Positions 1 to 9,052 are shown, counted from the first letter of the stretch. The stretch is 17,698 bases of DNA from Melioribacter sp. (GCA_016841125.1 JAENZU010000014.1:1-17698); one strand, 5' to 3'. Notes: a model not told the origin generated them from the sequence alone. Numbers and translations are program-made.

Positions 1-200
1 TACAAAAGTTTATTTCCAATCTCCCCAAAAATTTGCCCAGCATTGATGAAGATTATATTAAAGCCGTTCTACCGTATATCTCGGTTTTGAATATGGAAGT
101 TGATGAAAACGTGACAAGCGGGGATATGATGATGAATTTGATGCTCTCTACCGCAATGCTTTCCAGCTATCGAAATTTAGCAAGTTTGAACCTTGGATGA
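1..200 (+). CDS. 3' end of an unidentified gene (5' truncated)
   Basis: An open frame enters from the left edge (first whole codon at base 3) and ends at TGA 198-200, giving 65 C-terminal residues. The tail has a Met-rich helical stretch (DMMMNLMLSTAM) and ends in LNLG. I do not recognise the family and see no motif. Its stop overlaps the ATG of the next gene in an ATGA arrangement (197-200), the usual sign of translational coupling, so it is probably in the same operon as the TPR/barrel protein. Composition matches the neighbours. The reading frame is supported by this overlap and by stops in the other two forward frames (near bases 44-46 and 88-90). Confidence 0.6.
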   Translation, partial: QKFISNLPKNLPSIDEDYIKAVLPYISVLNMEVDENVTSGDMMMNLMLSTAMLSSYRNLASLNLG

Positions 201-3157
201 ATTTAAAAAGTAAAATATTTTTTTTTATCCTCTTCATTTTTCAATTTAACATTTGGGTTAATGCTCAAAGTGGAGCACCGGATACCGCAGATCTGACTGA
301 GGTAAAAGCTCTTTATACTGAACTTATCAATAATCCGAATAACCATGAAAACCGTTTTCTGCTCGTAGAAAAATTGATCGAGTTGAATATACCTTCCGAA
401 GCGCAATTCCAATTGTCTTATCTAGCACCAAATTTTCAGAGCAGCAAAAGATATTCTGAACTTCAGAATGAGGTAGAAAATTTAAATAATGCAGATCACT
501 CAGAAAATATTAATCAGAATTATCAATCATTAAAAGCTGATCCTTCAAATGTTTCTGCAGTTAAAAAAACTGTTTTTGATTTTTTTAATATGAAGGATTA
601 TTCGAGTGCTTCGGAAATTCTGCAGGAAGCACTAGAACTGAATCCCGCCGATGCAGATCTAAAATATCTTTATGCTCAGACACTTTATAATTTGAACTCA
701 AAACCGGAGGCATTTAAAGTAATTTCCGAGTTGGTTAAAACTGGAAACGCAACTTCAGATCAAAAATTATTGTACGCCAGATTAGCAGTTTGGCTTAATA
801 AAGATAAGGATAATGCAGAATCAATTTTGAAAAATTTAATTGAGGAGGATACCGAGCACATTTACCCCTATCTTTCATTGAGTTTACTTAATAGTAATAA
901 TGGTTATTTGATAGAGGCAGATGAATACTTTAAACTGGCGCAAAAGATTGATCCCGATAATCCTGAATTAATTCTCATCTCTCAAAGGATATTTAACGCG
1001 GAAAAATCTGGAGATCAATCATATTCGATTAAAGATACTCTGACTTCTCCTATCATTGAAAATTTAAAAAATCAGTTAGCCGAAGATCCAAATAATGTTG
1101 AGTTGAGATATAGAATTATTGATGAGTATTTATTGTATAACCAAGTTAATGAGGCAGAAAATCAGCTTAAATATTTATCCCCAAATTTGGAGGGTAATAT
1201 TATTTATGATTCCTACACCCAAAAAATCAAACGAATGAAAACCCGTTCTACTGACGAGAAAATAAATAAATTAATTGCTGATTTGAAAGGGGATCCGCAA
1301 AATTTAGAAGCCGTCAATCAGTTGTGCAAACTCCTTTCATCTAAATTCAGGTACAAAGAAGCCGCAGAAATTTTTGAAGAGTATTTATCAATTCAGCCGG
1401 ACGATGATGCAACCAGATTTAACTATGCTAAGACATTGTATTACGGAGGAGATTTTTCTGAGGCTGAAGCAGAGCTATTGATACTGCTGGAAAAAGATCC
1501 ATCTAATAATGAATACCTTATTTTATCGGCGCAAACAGAAATTGCGATTGACGGTGATCTTCAAAAAGCGGAAAGAGAGTTGAAGTCGGTATTAAATTCA
1601 GATTCACAAAATATTAATGCCGTAATTAATCTTGCGCTGCTTAATTCAAAATTAAAGTTTTTCGACAGCGCACGTTACTATACGGAAATGGCAAATAAAA
1701 TTGATCCCGATAATCCCGAAGTGATGCAGTTGAACTCAATATTAAAAATTGAAGAATCCGGAAATAAAAACAAAGCCTCATTAATTCAATTGATGAACGC
1801 GCGAAAATACAAAGAAGAAGGTAACTGCAGCGCCGCGGCAGAAGAGTATGAAAGTTATTTGTTCGCAAATCCTAATTCGTATCAAATTCTGCTTGAACTG
1901 GCTGATGCTTATAATTGTGCAGGCAAAACCGTTGATGAAATAGATGTGCTTAATGATTTGCTCGAAATCAAATACAGTGTACCGATTGCCAAAAGAGAAG
2001 CAAAATTAATTTATGAATACGGCGAATATGAAATCGCTTATCAAAATCTAAAAAAAATAAACGCTTTGGATCCGTCGTATGAAGAGGTAGTAATGCTGAT
2101 GGGGGATGCTCTTTTAAAAATGGGGGAATACAAAAGAGCCAGGGCTGTTTACTCAGGGTTATTAAAGAATACGAACGATCCGGTTTACGTTAAAAGCCGT
2201 ATGGATGAAATTGATAGTGAGTATAAACAGGCAAGACATTTGGATGGTTCAGTTAACGCTTTGAATAAGGAGTTTTTTACAAATGTAAGTCTAATTCCAA
2301 AGGCAGATTATTTTAACAACAATGAAAGAATGGAATTAATAAGTGCCGGTGGTTCAATCAATTTTGGATTAACAGATTTCATTTCGGCAGGATTGGAATG
2401 GTCTGCAGGCGCTAAACGTCTGGATAGTCTAAGCAATTCATATCAGAGCGGCAGCGGTTTTTTTAAATTCCGTCCCCAGGAAAATTTATTTTTTAAAACT
2501 TCACTTGGTACAAGGTTTAATAAAGACAATAAAAATCAGCCCGTAATTGCCGCCGAAATAAAATATGGTAAAAAGGATCATTATCATTTATCACTGAATT
2601 TTATAAGGGAAGATGCGGCAAAATATCTTTTATCAAAAAATCTGGTTTCTCAAAACATCAATGTATCAGATATTTCACTCGAAGGAAAATATATACTTTT
2701 TACAACTCTCACTTTCGAAAGCAGATACAGTTTAACTGTAATTCCGGATTTTGTTTCAACACAGGGGATCGGTTTTACAGATAACAAAAGAAATTATTTT
2801 GTTATCAGAGGCTATAAATATTTTTTAAATCGGCTATTTGCAGGCTATGAATATGAAATTACCGATTTTCTCAACCGGGTTGATTTTTATTATTCTCCGC
2901 AGCTTAGTGATAGTCACAGTATTTTAGCCGGGTTCAGATTTTTCAAATCCGGTTTAGTCGATTTTATCCTTGAAGGGAAGATCGGCTATTTGACCAGAAA
3001 CGATAAATTTTTAAAAAGTGTAAAAATGAATTTGGATATCATTCCTGCCGAAAGTTTGTTCTTCAATATTCATTTAAGCTTAGTTGACACATACCGTTAC
3101 CAAACTCGTTACAATTACGGAACAGTCGGAGCTTCAGTCAATTTAAGGATCCACTAG
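197..3157 (+). CDS. Periplasmic TPR protein with C-terminal outer-membrane beta-barrel; probable exopolysaccharide export porin
   Basis: 986 residues. A signal peptide (about residues 1-23, hydrophobic FFFILFIFQF, probable cleavage near VNA-Q) is followed by TPR-type helix pairs to about residue 680. Recurring signatures include NPADADLKYLYAQTLY, IDPDNPE and QPDDDATRFNYAKTLYYGG. The last ~290 residues (about 695-986) change to alternating polar/aromatic strands with Gly-rich turns, as in an outer-membrane barrel, ending SVNLRIH. This TPR-then-barrel layout is that of PgaA, BcsC and PelB, which carry polysaccharide across the periplasm and outer membrane. The gene overlaps the upstream stop (ATGA) and lies 222 bp before a GT2 polysaccharide synthase, which fits that role. 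The TPR part holds an internal duplication with a constant 251-residue offset. Export function is inferred from architecture and neighbours; a general TPR outer-membrane protein remains possible. Confidence 0.72.
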   Translation: MNLKSKIFFFILFIFQFNIWVNAQSGAPDTADLTEVKALYTELINNPNNHENRFLLVEKLIELNIPSEAQFQLSYLAPNFQSSKRYSELQNEVENLNNADHSENINQNYQSLKADPSNVSAVKKTVFDFFNMKDYSSASEILQEALELNPADADLKYLYAQTLYNLNSKPEAFKVISELVKTGNATSDQKLLYARLAVWLNKDKDNAESILKNLIEEDTEHIYPYLSLSLLNSNNGYLIEADEYFKLAQKIDPDNPELILISQRIFNAEKSGDQSYSIKDTLTSPIIENLKNQLAEDPNNVELRYRIIDEYLLYNQVNEAENQLKYLSPNLEGNIIYDSYTQKIKRMKTRSTDEKINKLIADLKGDPQNLEAVNQLCKLLSSKFRYKEAAEIFEEYLSIQPDDDATRFNYAKTLYYGGDFSEAEAELLILLEKDPSNNEYLILSAQTEIAIDGDLQKAERELKSVLNSDSQNINAVINLALLNSKLKFFDSARYYTEMANKIDPDNPEVMQLNSILKIEESGNKNKASLIQLMNARKYKEEGNCSAAAEEYESYLFANPNSYQILLELADAYNCAGKTVDEIDVLNDLLEIKYSVPIAKREAKLIYEYGEYEIAYQNLKKINALDPSYEEVVMLMGDALLKMGEYKRARAVYSGLLKNTNDPVYVKSRMDEIDSEYKQARHLDGSVNALNKEFFTNVSLIPKADYFNNNERMELISAGGSINFGLTDFISAGLEWSAGAKRLDSLSNSYQSGSGFFKFRPQENLFFKTSLGTRFNKDNKNQPVIAAEIKYGKKDHYHLSLNFIREDAAKYLLSKNLVSQNINVSDISLEGKYILFTTLTFESRYSLTVIPDFVSTQGIGFTDNKRNYFVIRGYKYFLNRLFAGYEYEITDFLNRVDFYYSPQLSDSHSILAGFRFFKSGLVDFILEGKIGYLTRNDKFLKSVKMNLDIIPAESLFFNIHLSLVDTYRYQTRYNYGTVGASVNLRIH
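302..1765 (+). repeat. Tandem internal duplication in the TPR region (two ~237-residue copies)
   Basis: Residues ~36-272 (bases 302-1012) and ~287-523 (bases 1055-1765) align without gaps at an offset of 251 residues (753 bp). Matched landmarks: LSYLAPN (73) with LKYLSPN (324); LKADPSN (112) with LKGDPQN (363); LLNS (230) with LLNS (481); KIDPDNPE (250) with KIDPDNPE (501). The shared KIDPDNPE octapeptide is also nearly identical at DNA level. Each copy is itself made of several TPR-like helix pairs, so the whole block was duplicated rather than one TPR. Confidence 0.75.
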
Positions 3158-3281
3158 TTTGCGTGGTATTCTGATTGCTGCTGCTGATTTCATTAAAATT
3201 TTGCTTGATGAAGTCTGTCAATAAAAGTTTACAGTGCTTACTTATTCTATCAAAAATATTCGTTTTTAATCATTTTTATTA

Positions 3282-3311
3282 TTGTAGATACTGCTAAAAT
3301 TACTATTTTCG
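3282..3311 (+). promoter_or_regulatory. Possible promoter for the GT2 operon
   Basis: In the 222-bp gap after the TPR/barrel gene (3158-3379) there is a TTG (3282-3284), a 19-base spacer and TATTTTCG (3304-3311), which matches the Bacteroidota -7 consensus TAnnTTTG at seven of eight positions. This would give a leader of roughly 60 bases. No clear hairpin terminator is visible in the gap, so read-through from upstream is also possible. The match is weak in such AT-rich DNA. Confidence 0.25.
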
Positions 3312-3379
3312 AGTAAAAAATTATTCTAATATCTGGTATAAATATTGATTATAATGAGTAATAATGTAGTAGGAATAAT

Positions 3380-4780
3380 ATGTCAAATCCGTTCAAAGTA
3401 GAAAAGAAGCCTTTAATAATAGATAACAGCGAAGAAGTTCACGAACACGACTTTAAAGCCGGGAAGGTCAAAGTTATGATCATCAGCGGCATCTTGAGTA
3501 TTATCTTTTTATTTGTGATAATATTAACACTGCCTTACACAATGCTGTCGTTTAACGGGCTCGTTGTTTACGCAACTATCATTTCGCTGATATTATTTTT
3601 ATTCATGCTCTTATTCAGGTATTTTTCAGTTCTTTTACTCGCCTACCTTTACATCACAAAATATACGGTACAGGAGAAAGACGGATATTATCCGTTCATT
3701 TCAATTCTTGCCCCGGCATATAACGAAGGTGTAACAATCCGCGATTCTGTTCAATCACTATTGGAATTGGATTACCCCAATTACGAGATTATTATTATTA
3801 ACGATGGTTCAAAGGATAATACCGCGGAGATTGCCGAAGAATTGGTCGGTTATCATCAAGGGCGAAGTTCATTAGTGAAAGTTACTTTGATATCAAAACC
3901 AAACGGCGGAAAAGCAAGGGCGCTAAATGCGGGTATACGATATTCAAAAGCTGATTTCGTTCTTTGTGTTGACGGAGATGCGATGCTCTCTACAAACTCA
4001 TTGAAAATGGGGGTCCGTCATTTTGTTGACCCGGAAGTAGGAGCTGTTGCAGGAAATGTGAAAGTTTTTAACAGAGGTAAATATCTTTCGGATCTTCAGG
4101 CTTTGGAATATGTTGAAGGTTTGAATTTTGCGAGGAGTGCACAGGGAATTCTTAAAATGGTAAATATAATTCCCGGTCCAATTGGCTTTTTCAGAAAAGT
4201 TGCAATTCAAGATGCCGGTTATTATGCAAGCGATACATTTGCAGAAGATGCCGATATGACTCTAAAAATATTAGCGAAGAATTGGAAAATTGAATACGAA
4301 CCGAATGCAATTTCATTTACCGAAGCTCCATTAAAATTACAGCAGCTGCTTAAACAAAGGTACCGCTGGTCTCGCGGAATTCTTCAAGCTATCAGAAAAC
4401 ATAGGCAGCATTTAATTAATCCGACTATAAATTTTAATAACTCTTTGATTCTATGGTCTATGGTAATTGAAGCTTTCTTCTGGCCGGCGATGAATATATT
4501 AGGAAATCTATTCTTTATTCTGGTTGGATTGCTAAACGGAATGACAAGCTTGATTGTGTTTTGGTGGGTTTCAATTACCATACTAGACGTAATGGCTGCA
4601 ATTTATTGTGTTGCTGCCGAAAGGGAAGAGATACGCCTAATTCCATATGCATTGCTATACCGTTTAATTTTTGTGCTCGTAATTGACATTACAAAAGCCA
4701 TGGCAACAGTTGAAGAATTTTTAGGAATTGAAATGAATTGGGGTAAGCTGGAACGAACCGGTTTACAGCCCCAAAAATAA
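3380..4780 (+). CDS. Membrane GT2 glycosyltransferase, processive polysaccharide synthase (PgaC/IcaA/hyaluronan-synthase-like)
   Basis: 466 residues. Two N-terminal membrane segments (about 32-55 and 61-93) precede a cytosolic GT-A domain (about 104-340), followed by two or three C-terminal membrane segments (about 355-385, 390-411 and 421-440). All motifs of processive GT2 synthases are present: APAYNEG with NDG (Asp142) for the nucleotide, DGD (198-200) as the DxD metal site, AED (288-290) for the general base, and QRYRW (326-330) for chain binding. The family polymerises UDP-sugars and threads the chain through the inner membrane. The 466-residue length fits PgaC/IcaA and has no room for a C-terminal PilZ domain, so direct c-di-GMP control as in BcsA is not indicated. 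An AGGA 5 bp before the ATG supports the start. Polymer identity cannot be told from sequence; GlcNAc-type polymers are most usual in this family. Confidence 0.85.
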   Translation: MSNPFKVEKKPLIIDNSEEVHEHDFKAGKVKVMIISGILSIIFLFVIILTLPYTMLSFNGLVVYATIISLILFLFMLLFRYFSVLLLAYLYITKYTVQEKDGYYPFISILAPAYNEGVTIRDSVQSLLELDYPNYEIIIINDGSKDNTAEIAEELVGYHQGRSSLVKVTLISKPNGGKARALNAGIRYSKADFVLCVDGDAMLSTNSLKMGVRHFVDPEVGAVAGNVKVFNRGKYLSDLQALEYVEGLNFARSAQGILKMVNIIPGPIGFFRKVAIQDAGYYASDTFAEDADMTLKILAKNWKIEYEPNAISFTEAPLKLQQLLKQRYRWSRGILQAIRKHRQHLINPTINFNNSLILWSMVIEAFFWPAMNILGNLFFILVGLLNGMTSLIVFWWVSITILDVMAAIYCVAAEREEIRLIPYALLYRLIFVLVIDITKAMATVEEFLGIEMNWGKLERTGLQPQK

Positions 4781-4783
4781 ATT

Positions 4784-4791
4784 AGAAGGAG
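4784..4791 (+). promoter_or_regulatory. Strong ribosome binding site of the small membrane protein
   Basis: AGAAGGAG lies seven bases before ATG 4799. It is a near-perfect SD sequence in a locus where several genes have none. It sits in the 18-bp gap after the GT2 stop, consistent with operonic translation. Confidence 0.7.
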
Positions 4792-4798
4792 AAATAAA

Positions 4799-5293
4799 AT
4801 GGAATTAATTCCAATTTTATCACTTATAATATTAGCATCAACAATCTCTACATTTATTTTGGCTGTTGGCGCTTATGTGTTATATAAAATTAGGGAACGC
4901 AAAGGACGTGTAGTAAAAGCAAAAGCACCCGATACAATTCAAGGGGAAGTAGTTGCACCTGCAGCGTCAATATTAACCGAGCGAAAATTCTCAAGTACAG
5001 GTGCCCGTATGGAATCGGAAGAATTGAATGCGCAGGATGAATTTCAAAGGCAGCCCCGTTTTATGAGCACAGGTGAATACAACAGCGAGCAGTCTCAAAA
5101 ACCGGCGAATGCACCTCCGATGACTGCAACGTATGCAGAAAATCATTATAAAAAACCGAAATCTCACTTATCCGATAGTCAAGAATCTGAAAGGTACAGA
5201 GAATTTAAAAAGAAACTTACGATGTTCACTACAGAAGGTGACTCCTACGAAGAAGAAAAAAAGCGACAAGAGGATGGACTTAAGTGGCGATAG
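4799..5293 (+). CDS. Small single-pass membrane protein of the polysaccharide locus, unknown family
   Basis: 164 residues. One N-terminal membrane helix (about 4-29, IPILSLIILASTISTF...), then KIRERKGR, whose positive charges suggest the C-terminal part is cytoplasmic. The rest is hydrophilic, low complexity and probably disordered, with repeats of the idea RKFSSTGAR / PRFMSTGEY (about 62 and 87) and a charged end rich in Glu/Lys. I do not recognise the family. It starts 18 bp after the GT2 synthase and its last 10 bases overlap the next gene, so the three are translated together. By position it resembles the small accessory subunits of synthase complexes (PgaD and similar), but no sequence likeness is visible; a scaffold or regulatory subunit of the synthase is a guess. 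Confidence 0.65.
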   Translation: MELIPILSLIILASTISTFILAVGAYVLYKIRERKGRVVKAKAPDTIQGEVVAPAASILTERKFSSTGARMESEELNAQDEFQRQPRFMSTGEYNSEQSQKPANAPPMTATYAENHYKKPKSHLSDSQESERYREFKKKLTMFTTEGDSYEEEKKRQEDGLKWR

Positions 5294-7179
5294 ATTCAAC
5301 TAAGGGAGTTAAAATAAACTACCTTATTGTTCTGCTGAGTGGTTTCCTTCTGCTTGGCGGAGGAGTATTGGTTTATCTTTTGGTAATGCAGGGTATTTTC
5401 GGGAACTTCGAAATAAGCGAGGTATTACCCACAAAAGAAAATTTGAGATTTTTATGGGAGGATCGTAAAAAAGCAGTTGCAATACTTTATTCGGAATACA
5501 CTGAAAAAAGTCTACCGGAAGGGAGTACTTGGCTTAGCGATAATGTTGATGCATGGGAGCGGTTTTTAAGTTCTGCTAAAACAACTTTCGATGTTCTGGA
5601 TGATGTCGATATCGAAAGGGGCAAACACAATGATTACCAACTTCTTGTTTTACCCGGGGCAAGATATCTCAGTGACAGACAACTTGTTGAAATCAAAAAG
5701 TATCTAAACGACGGAGGCAGTGTTTTTGCAACCGGAGGCGTTGCTACTTTCTCCGACGAAGGGAAATGGAGAGGATGGGATTTCTTAAATAAAGTATTCG
5801 GACTCTCATTCAGTAAAGAAATCAAACCCGAAGAATCTTACAAACTTCATACGCTCCGGGGCAATATTCCTATTACTGCAGGAATTCCAACCGGATTCGA
5901 ACTAAAAATTGCAACTTGGGATATACCTATTGCGGCTGAAGTTTTAGAACCCCGCACAATTCAGGTGAGTACCTGGTATGATCTTCAAACCGACATAGGG
6001 TTAGTAAACGAGGAGGTTCAAAAAAGTGCCGGAGTTGCCTACGGTACTTATGGTAAAGGTCGTTTTGTCTGGTTCGGATTCGAACTCAATTCAGTTATCG
6101 GCACGCAGGAAGATTATATAAATTTCGGTAAACTTTTCAATAATATAATGGGATATCTTAGGTATCTCCCTGTGGTATTTGTTAAAGATTGGCCCTCGCC
6201 TTATGAATCGGCTGCTGTATTTGTCGCCGATGTTTCAAATCAAATTGAAAATGTTAATAATTTAATTCCAATACTTGAACAGAATAAATACCCGGTCACT
6301 TTTTATGTTGATCCTGCTGCCGCTATAGAAAATCAGAATTTGATGCGAAAATTATCGAAATACGGAGAGGTTGGGGTGAGTCTTACCCTTGGCGATCCGA
6401 ATACCAAACTGGATTCACTTAGCAAACTTAGGGATAGAAACTTTCAGAAAAATAAAGTAAAATTTGCAAAAGATACTGTTTCCGGCATAATAAAAAAACC
6501 AGTAATGGGTCTGGAATCGAAACTTAAATTTCTAAATGAAAATACACTCCTTGCAGCAGGCGATGCTTTAATGGATTTCATTTCAGTTGATTCGATGATG
6601 AATAGATCCGTACCGGAAATAATCTTTAGGAATAATCATCCAATGGTATTGATAGGCAAAACCGCCAGAGATGATTATGATGTGATCGGCAATTTTGGAT
6701 TGACAAATCTCGACTTCCAGGAATATACTTATATCGAAGATGTTGACAGACTCTTATTTGAAGGGGGACTTTACATTTACAAGGTTCACTCAGAGTATCA
6801 GCTTCAGCCTAATAATGTTGAAGTTATCGACAGGGTTTTCCGTTACATGAGCGGTAAAAATATTTGGGTAACATCGCTTAAAGAATTAAGAGAGTGGTGG
6901 ATAAGAAGAGGCAGAATTGAAATTAAATACGATATTCGCAGTGCGCGCCGGATGTCTGTCGAAATCACAAATCCGTCCGATTATCAAATTGATGATTTTG
7001 TTGTGCTTGTAGATTTGAATAAATCAGTCGAAAATATTGCAGTCTCTTCAGATATCGTAAATATGCGGGTACCAAAATTTGAGTATAAAGATAAGCGTAC
7101 AATAAATTTAATATTTGATTATCTGGAACCTGGCGAAACTCGATCACTTTTTATAGATTTCGATAATTTGGATTTATAA
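5284..7179 (+). CDS. Membrane-anchored GATase-like plus NodB-deacetylase-like protein, probable polysaccharide-processing factor with eroded active site
   Basis: 631 residues, GTG start with AAGAGG (5268-5273) ten bases upstream; it overlaps the previous gene by 10 bp. A membrane anchor (13-35) puts the body in the periplasm. Residues ~65-290 look like a class I glutamine-amidotransferase/beta-galactosidase-trimerisation-like Rossmann domain (YQLLVLPGARYLSDRQL, NDGGSVFATGG). Residues ~306-540 follow the NodB polysaccharide-deacetylase order: AAVFVADVSNQ at the TFDDG position, VTFYVDPAA for the ATFF strand, GEVGVSLTLGD at the HExxxH motif, KPVMG at RPPYG, and YIYKVHSEY at the last His motif. 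Asp316 and His502 are kept, but the first Asp is Ala and both metal-binding His of HxxxH are lost. A beta-rich domain ends the protein (about 545-631). The locus suggests a PgaB/PelA-like role, but catalysis as a zinc deacetylase is doubtful; it may bind or guide polymer. Confidence 0.65.
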   Translation: MAIDSTKGVKINYLIVLLSGFLLLGGGVLVYLLVMQGIFGNFEISEVLPTKENLRFLWEDRKKAVAILYSEYTEKSLPEGSTWLSDNVDAWERFLSSAKTTFDVLDDVDIERGKHNDYQLLVLPGARYLSDRQLVEIKKYLNDGGSVFATGGVATFSDEGKWRGWDFLNKVFGLSFSKEIKPEESYKLHTLRGNIPITAGIPTGFELKIATWDIPIAAEVLEPRTIQVSTWYDLQTDIGLVNEEVQKSAGVAYGTYGKGRFVWFGFELNSVIGTQEDYINFGKLFNNIMGYLRYLPVVFVKDWPSPYESAAVFVADVSNQIENVNNLIPILEQNKYPVTFYVDPAAAIENQNLMRKLSKYGEVGVSLTLGDPNTKLDSLSKLRDRNFQKNKVKFAKDTVSGIIKKPVMGLESKLKFLNENTLLAAGDALMDFISVDSMMNRSVPEIIFRNNHPMVLIGKTARDDYDVIGNFGLTNLDFQEYTYIEDVDRLLFEGGLYIYKVHSEYQLQPNNVEVIDRVFRYMSGKNIWVTSLKELREWWIRRGRIEIKYDIRSARRMSVEITNPSDYQIDDFVVLVDLNKSVENIAVSSDIVNMRVPKFEYKDKRTINLIFDYLEPGETRSLFIDFDNLDL

Positions 7180-7209
7180 ATTGTTATCAGTAATTTCGAT
7201 TCCTCGTTA

Positions 7210-9039
7210 ATGATAAAATACACTAAAATATTAATTATTTTTTCGCTATTAATTTGCCTTCAAGGTTGCTTTGATTCTGTTACGGATTCGAACAGCGCTC
7301 CGCCTGTTATTAAAGTTTTCAGCCCTTCTTCTAACGACACCGTTCAAGTTGGTAAAATCCTAATCCAGTATCAGGCAGTTGACAATCCGAATGGATTAGG
7401 GCTTGACCACTTCGATATTGTTATAAATGATTTTGAAAAAACGACTGTAGTTCCTCAAAATGAAAACGGAACTAATCCGCAATTGTATTTGGAGATCGAT
7501 ACTTCTTATTTGTTCAAGCGATTTTCATATTTTGTAATGGCTTACTCTAAAAATGGATCCACAGCTCGAAGTCAGATAAAATCCAACCTATATGTTTCGG
7601 AGAGCACTCAGCCACCTGAAAAACCGGCAAATTTAATTTTAACAAAAATATCTGATACCGCTGTTAATCTGCTTTGGGATGACAGTTCATCAAACGAAGC
7701 TAATTTCGAATTGTGGCGTAAAGAAGGGACGACCGGCAATTACAAACTTCACAAGACTCTGCCCGAAAATACAATCAGCACTGACGATTACGGGCTTACT
7801 GAGAACCTGTCTTATTCGTATAAAGTACGTGCAACAAATGAGTTTGGTAATTCCGATTATAGTAATATTGTGACTACAGGCGGCGCTTCAAGTCCCGATG
7901 TTCCGACTGATTTAACAGGGGAACCTCTAGGCGCTACTCAAATACTTTTAAGCTGGAAAGACAACTCTTCAAGGGAATTAGGCTTTAAAGTTCAGGGGCT
8001 TAATTCTCAGACAACTAATTGGGAACTGCGTGGGATTGTAACAAGCAATACAACTCAGTTTACGGATAAAAATCTTTCCGCCGGCACGCCATATTCCTAC
8101 CGTGTTGCTGCTTACGGAAATAACTTTCAAAGTGATTGGTCAGAAATTGCGGAAGTTACAACCGCTAATCAAGATATTCCTCCGCCGGGCAGTTTATCTG
8201 CTTCGTTTAATTACATCAGCAGAAAAGTAGTACTTCGCTGGAATGATAATACAAATTTGGAAACCGGTACATTTATTGAACGCAGGTTGAGTACTCAAAC
8301 TAGCTATTCTGAAATTGGCGAAGTTATTCAGGATACAAAAACATTCACGGATTCGAACTTAACTTTAAACCGTATTTATTATTACCGGGCGCGACATTCG
8401 ACTACCGAAGGATTCTTCACTCCTTATTCTAATGAGGATAGCGCATTTGTGCCGGAATTAGGACCAATAGCTCCCTCGGATCTTTCAATTGCGGAATTTA
8501 CTCCAAACGCACTTTACGGCTTATCATGGAAAGACAATTCAAACGATGAAGACGGATTTGAATTATACCGTAAATTAGGAGAGTTCGGAACTTATTCACG
8601 CCACAAAACTTTCTCAGCCAATATTATTGCATACAATGATACTGTTCCTGCCGCCGGAATTTATTATTATAAGATCCGTTCATTTAGAAATAATTTATAT
8701 TCCGATTTTTCAAATGAAGTGAACTCCTCCGGCAACACCGGCGGCGGAGCGCTTGAGGCGCCTACAAATCTGCAGGGTGCAATTGTATCAGGCGAATTAA
8801 AAGTTGCAATGATTTGGGAAGATAATGCATCCTCAGAATTGGGGTACGAAGTTGAAAGAAGATTCAGCGGTTCAACCGAATTTACACGTATTGATGTGCT
8901 TGCACCCAATACAGATAATTATATTGATGACGGACCTGGATTATTTAGAGGTTCTGCTTACGATTTCAGAGTGAGGGCCTACGATGCTACAGGATTTTCA
9001 AATTATTCAAATATTATTCAAATAACTTTTCCATTTTAA
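7210..9039 (+). CDS. Lipoprotein with five fibronectin type III repeats
   Basis: 609 residues. The signal peptide ends in a lipobox LQGC (Cys20), so the protein is lipid-anchored, probably in the outer membrane and perhaps surface-exposed. An Ig-like domain (about 32-130) is followed by five FnIII units (about 137-223, 231-317, 326-414, 421-505, 517-607). Each begins with a strand of the type LSWKDNS, with the Trp at about 156, 249, 344, 440 and 536, and ends with a YxxRVRAY-like strand. No enzymatic domain is visible. It starts 30 bp after the deacetylase-like gene without an SD and is followed 13 bp later by the PAS gene. FnIII arrays commonly bind carbohydrate or act as spacers, so a surface tether for the polymer made by this locus is reasonable but inferred. 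Confidence 0.8.
   Translation: MIKYTKILIIFSLLICLQGCFDSVTDSNSAPPVIKVFSPSSNDTVQVGKILIQYQAVDNPNGLGLDHFDIVINDFEKTTVVPQNENGTNPQLYLEIDTSYLFKRFSYFVMAYSKNGSTARSQIKSNLYVSESTQPPEKPANLILTKISDTAVNLLWDDSSSNEANFELWRKEGTTGNYKLHKTLPENTISTDDYGLTENLSYSYKVRATNEFGNSDYSNIVTTGGASSPDVPTDLTGEPLGATQILLSWKDNSSRELGFKVQGLNSQTTNWELRGIVTSNTTQFTDKNLSAGTPYSYRVAAYGNNFQSDWSEIAEVTTANQDIPPPGSLSASFNYISRKVVLRWNDNTNLETGTFIERRLSTQTSYSEIGEVIQDTKTFTDSNLTLNRIYYYRARHSTTEGFFTPYSNEDSAFVPELGPIAPSDLSIAEFTPNALYGLSWKDNSNDEDGFELYRKLGEFGTYSRHKTFSANIIAYNDTVPAAGIYYYKIRSFRNNLYSDFSNEVNSSGNTGGGALEAPTNLQGAIVSGELKVAMIWEDNASSELGYEVERRFSGSTEFTRIDVLAPNTDNYIDDGPGLFRGSAYDFRVRAYDATGFSNYSNIIQITFPF
7618..9030 (+). repeat. Five tandem FnIII-encoding units
   Basis: The Trp that starts each unit recurs every 93-96 residues (about 156, 249, 344, 440, 536), followed by D/N-rich turns: WDDSSSNE, WKDNSSRE, WNDNTNLE, WKDNSNDE, WEDNASSE. 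The conserved acidic turn suggests units derived from one ancestor. At DNA level they have diverged. Confidence 0.75.
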
Positions 9040-9052
9040 TGAGTAGAGTTTA

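Noticed and set aside
3350..3355. TATAAT as a sigma-70 -10 box for the GT2 gene
   Set aside because: No TTGACA-like -35 at a proper distance, and the surrounding DNA is almost all A and T.
3380..4780. C-di-GMP control of the GT2 synthase through a PilZ domain
   Set aside because: The protein ends shortly after its last membrane segment; no RxxxR or D/NxSxxG motif or room for PilZ exists.
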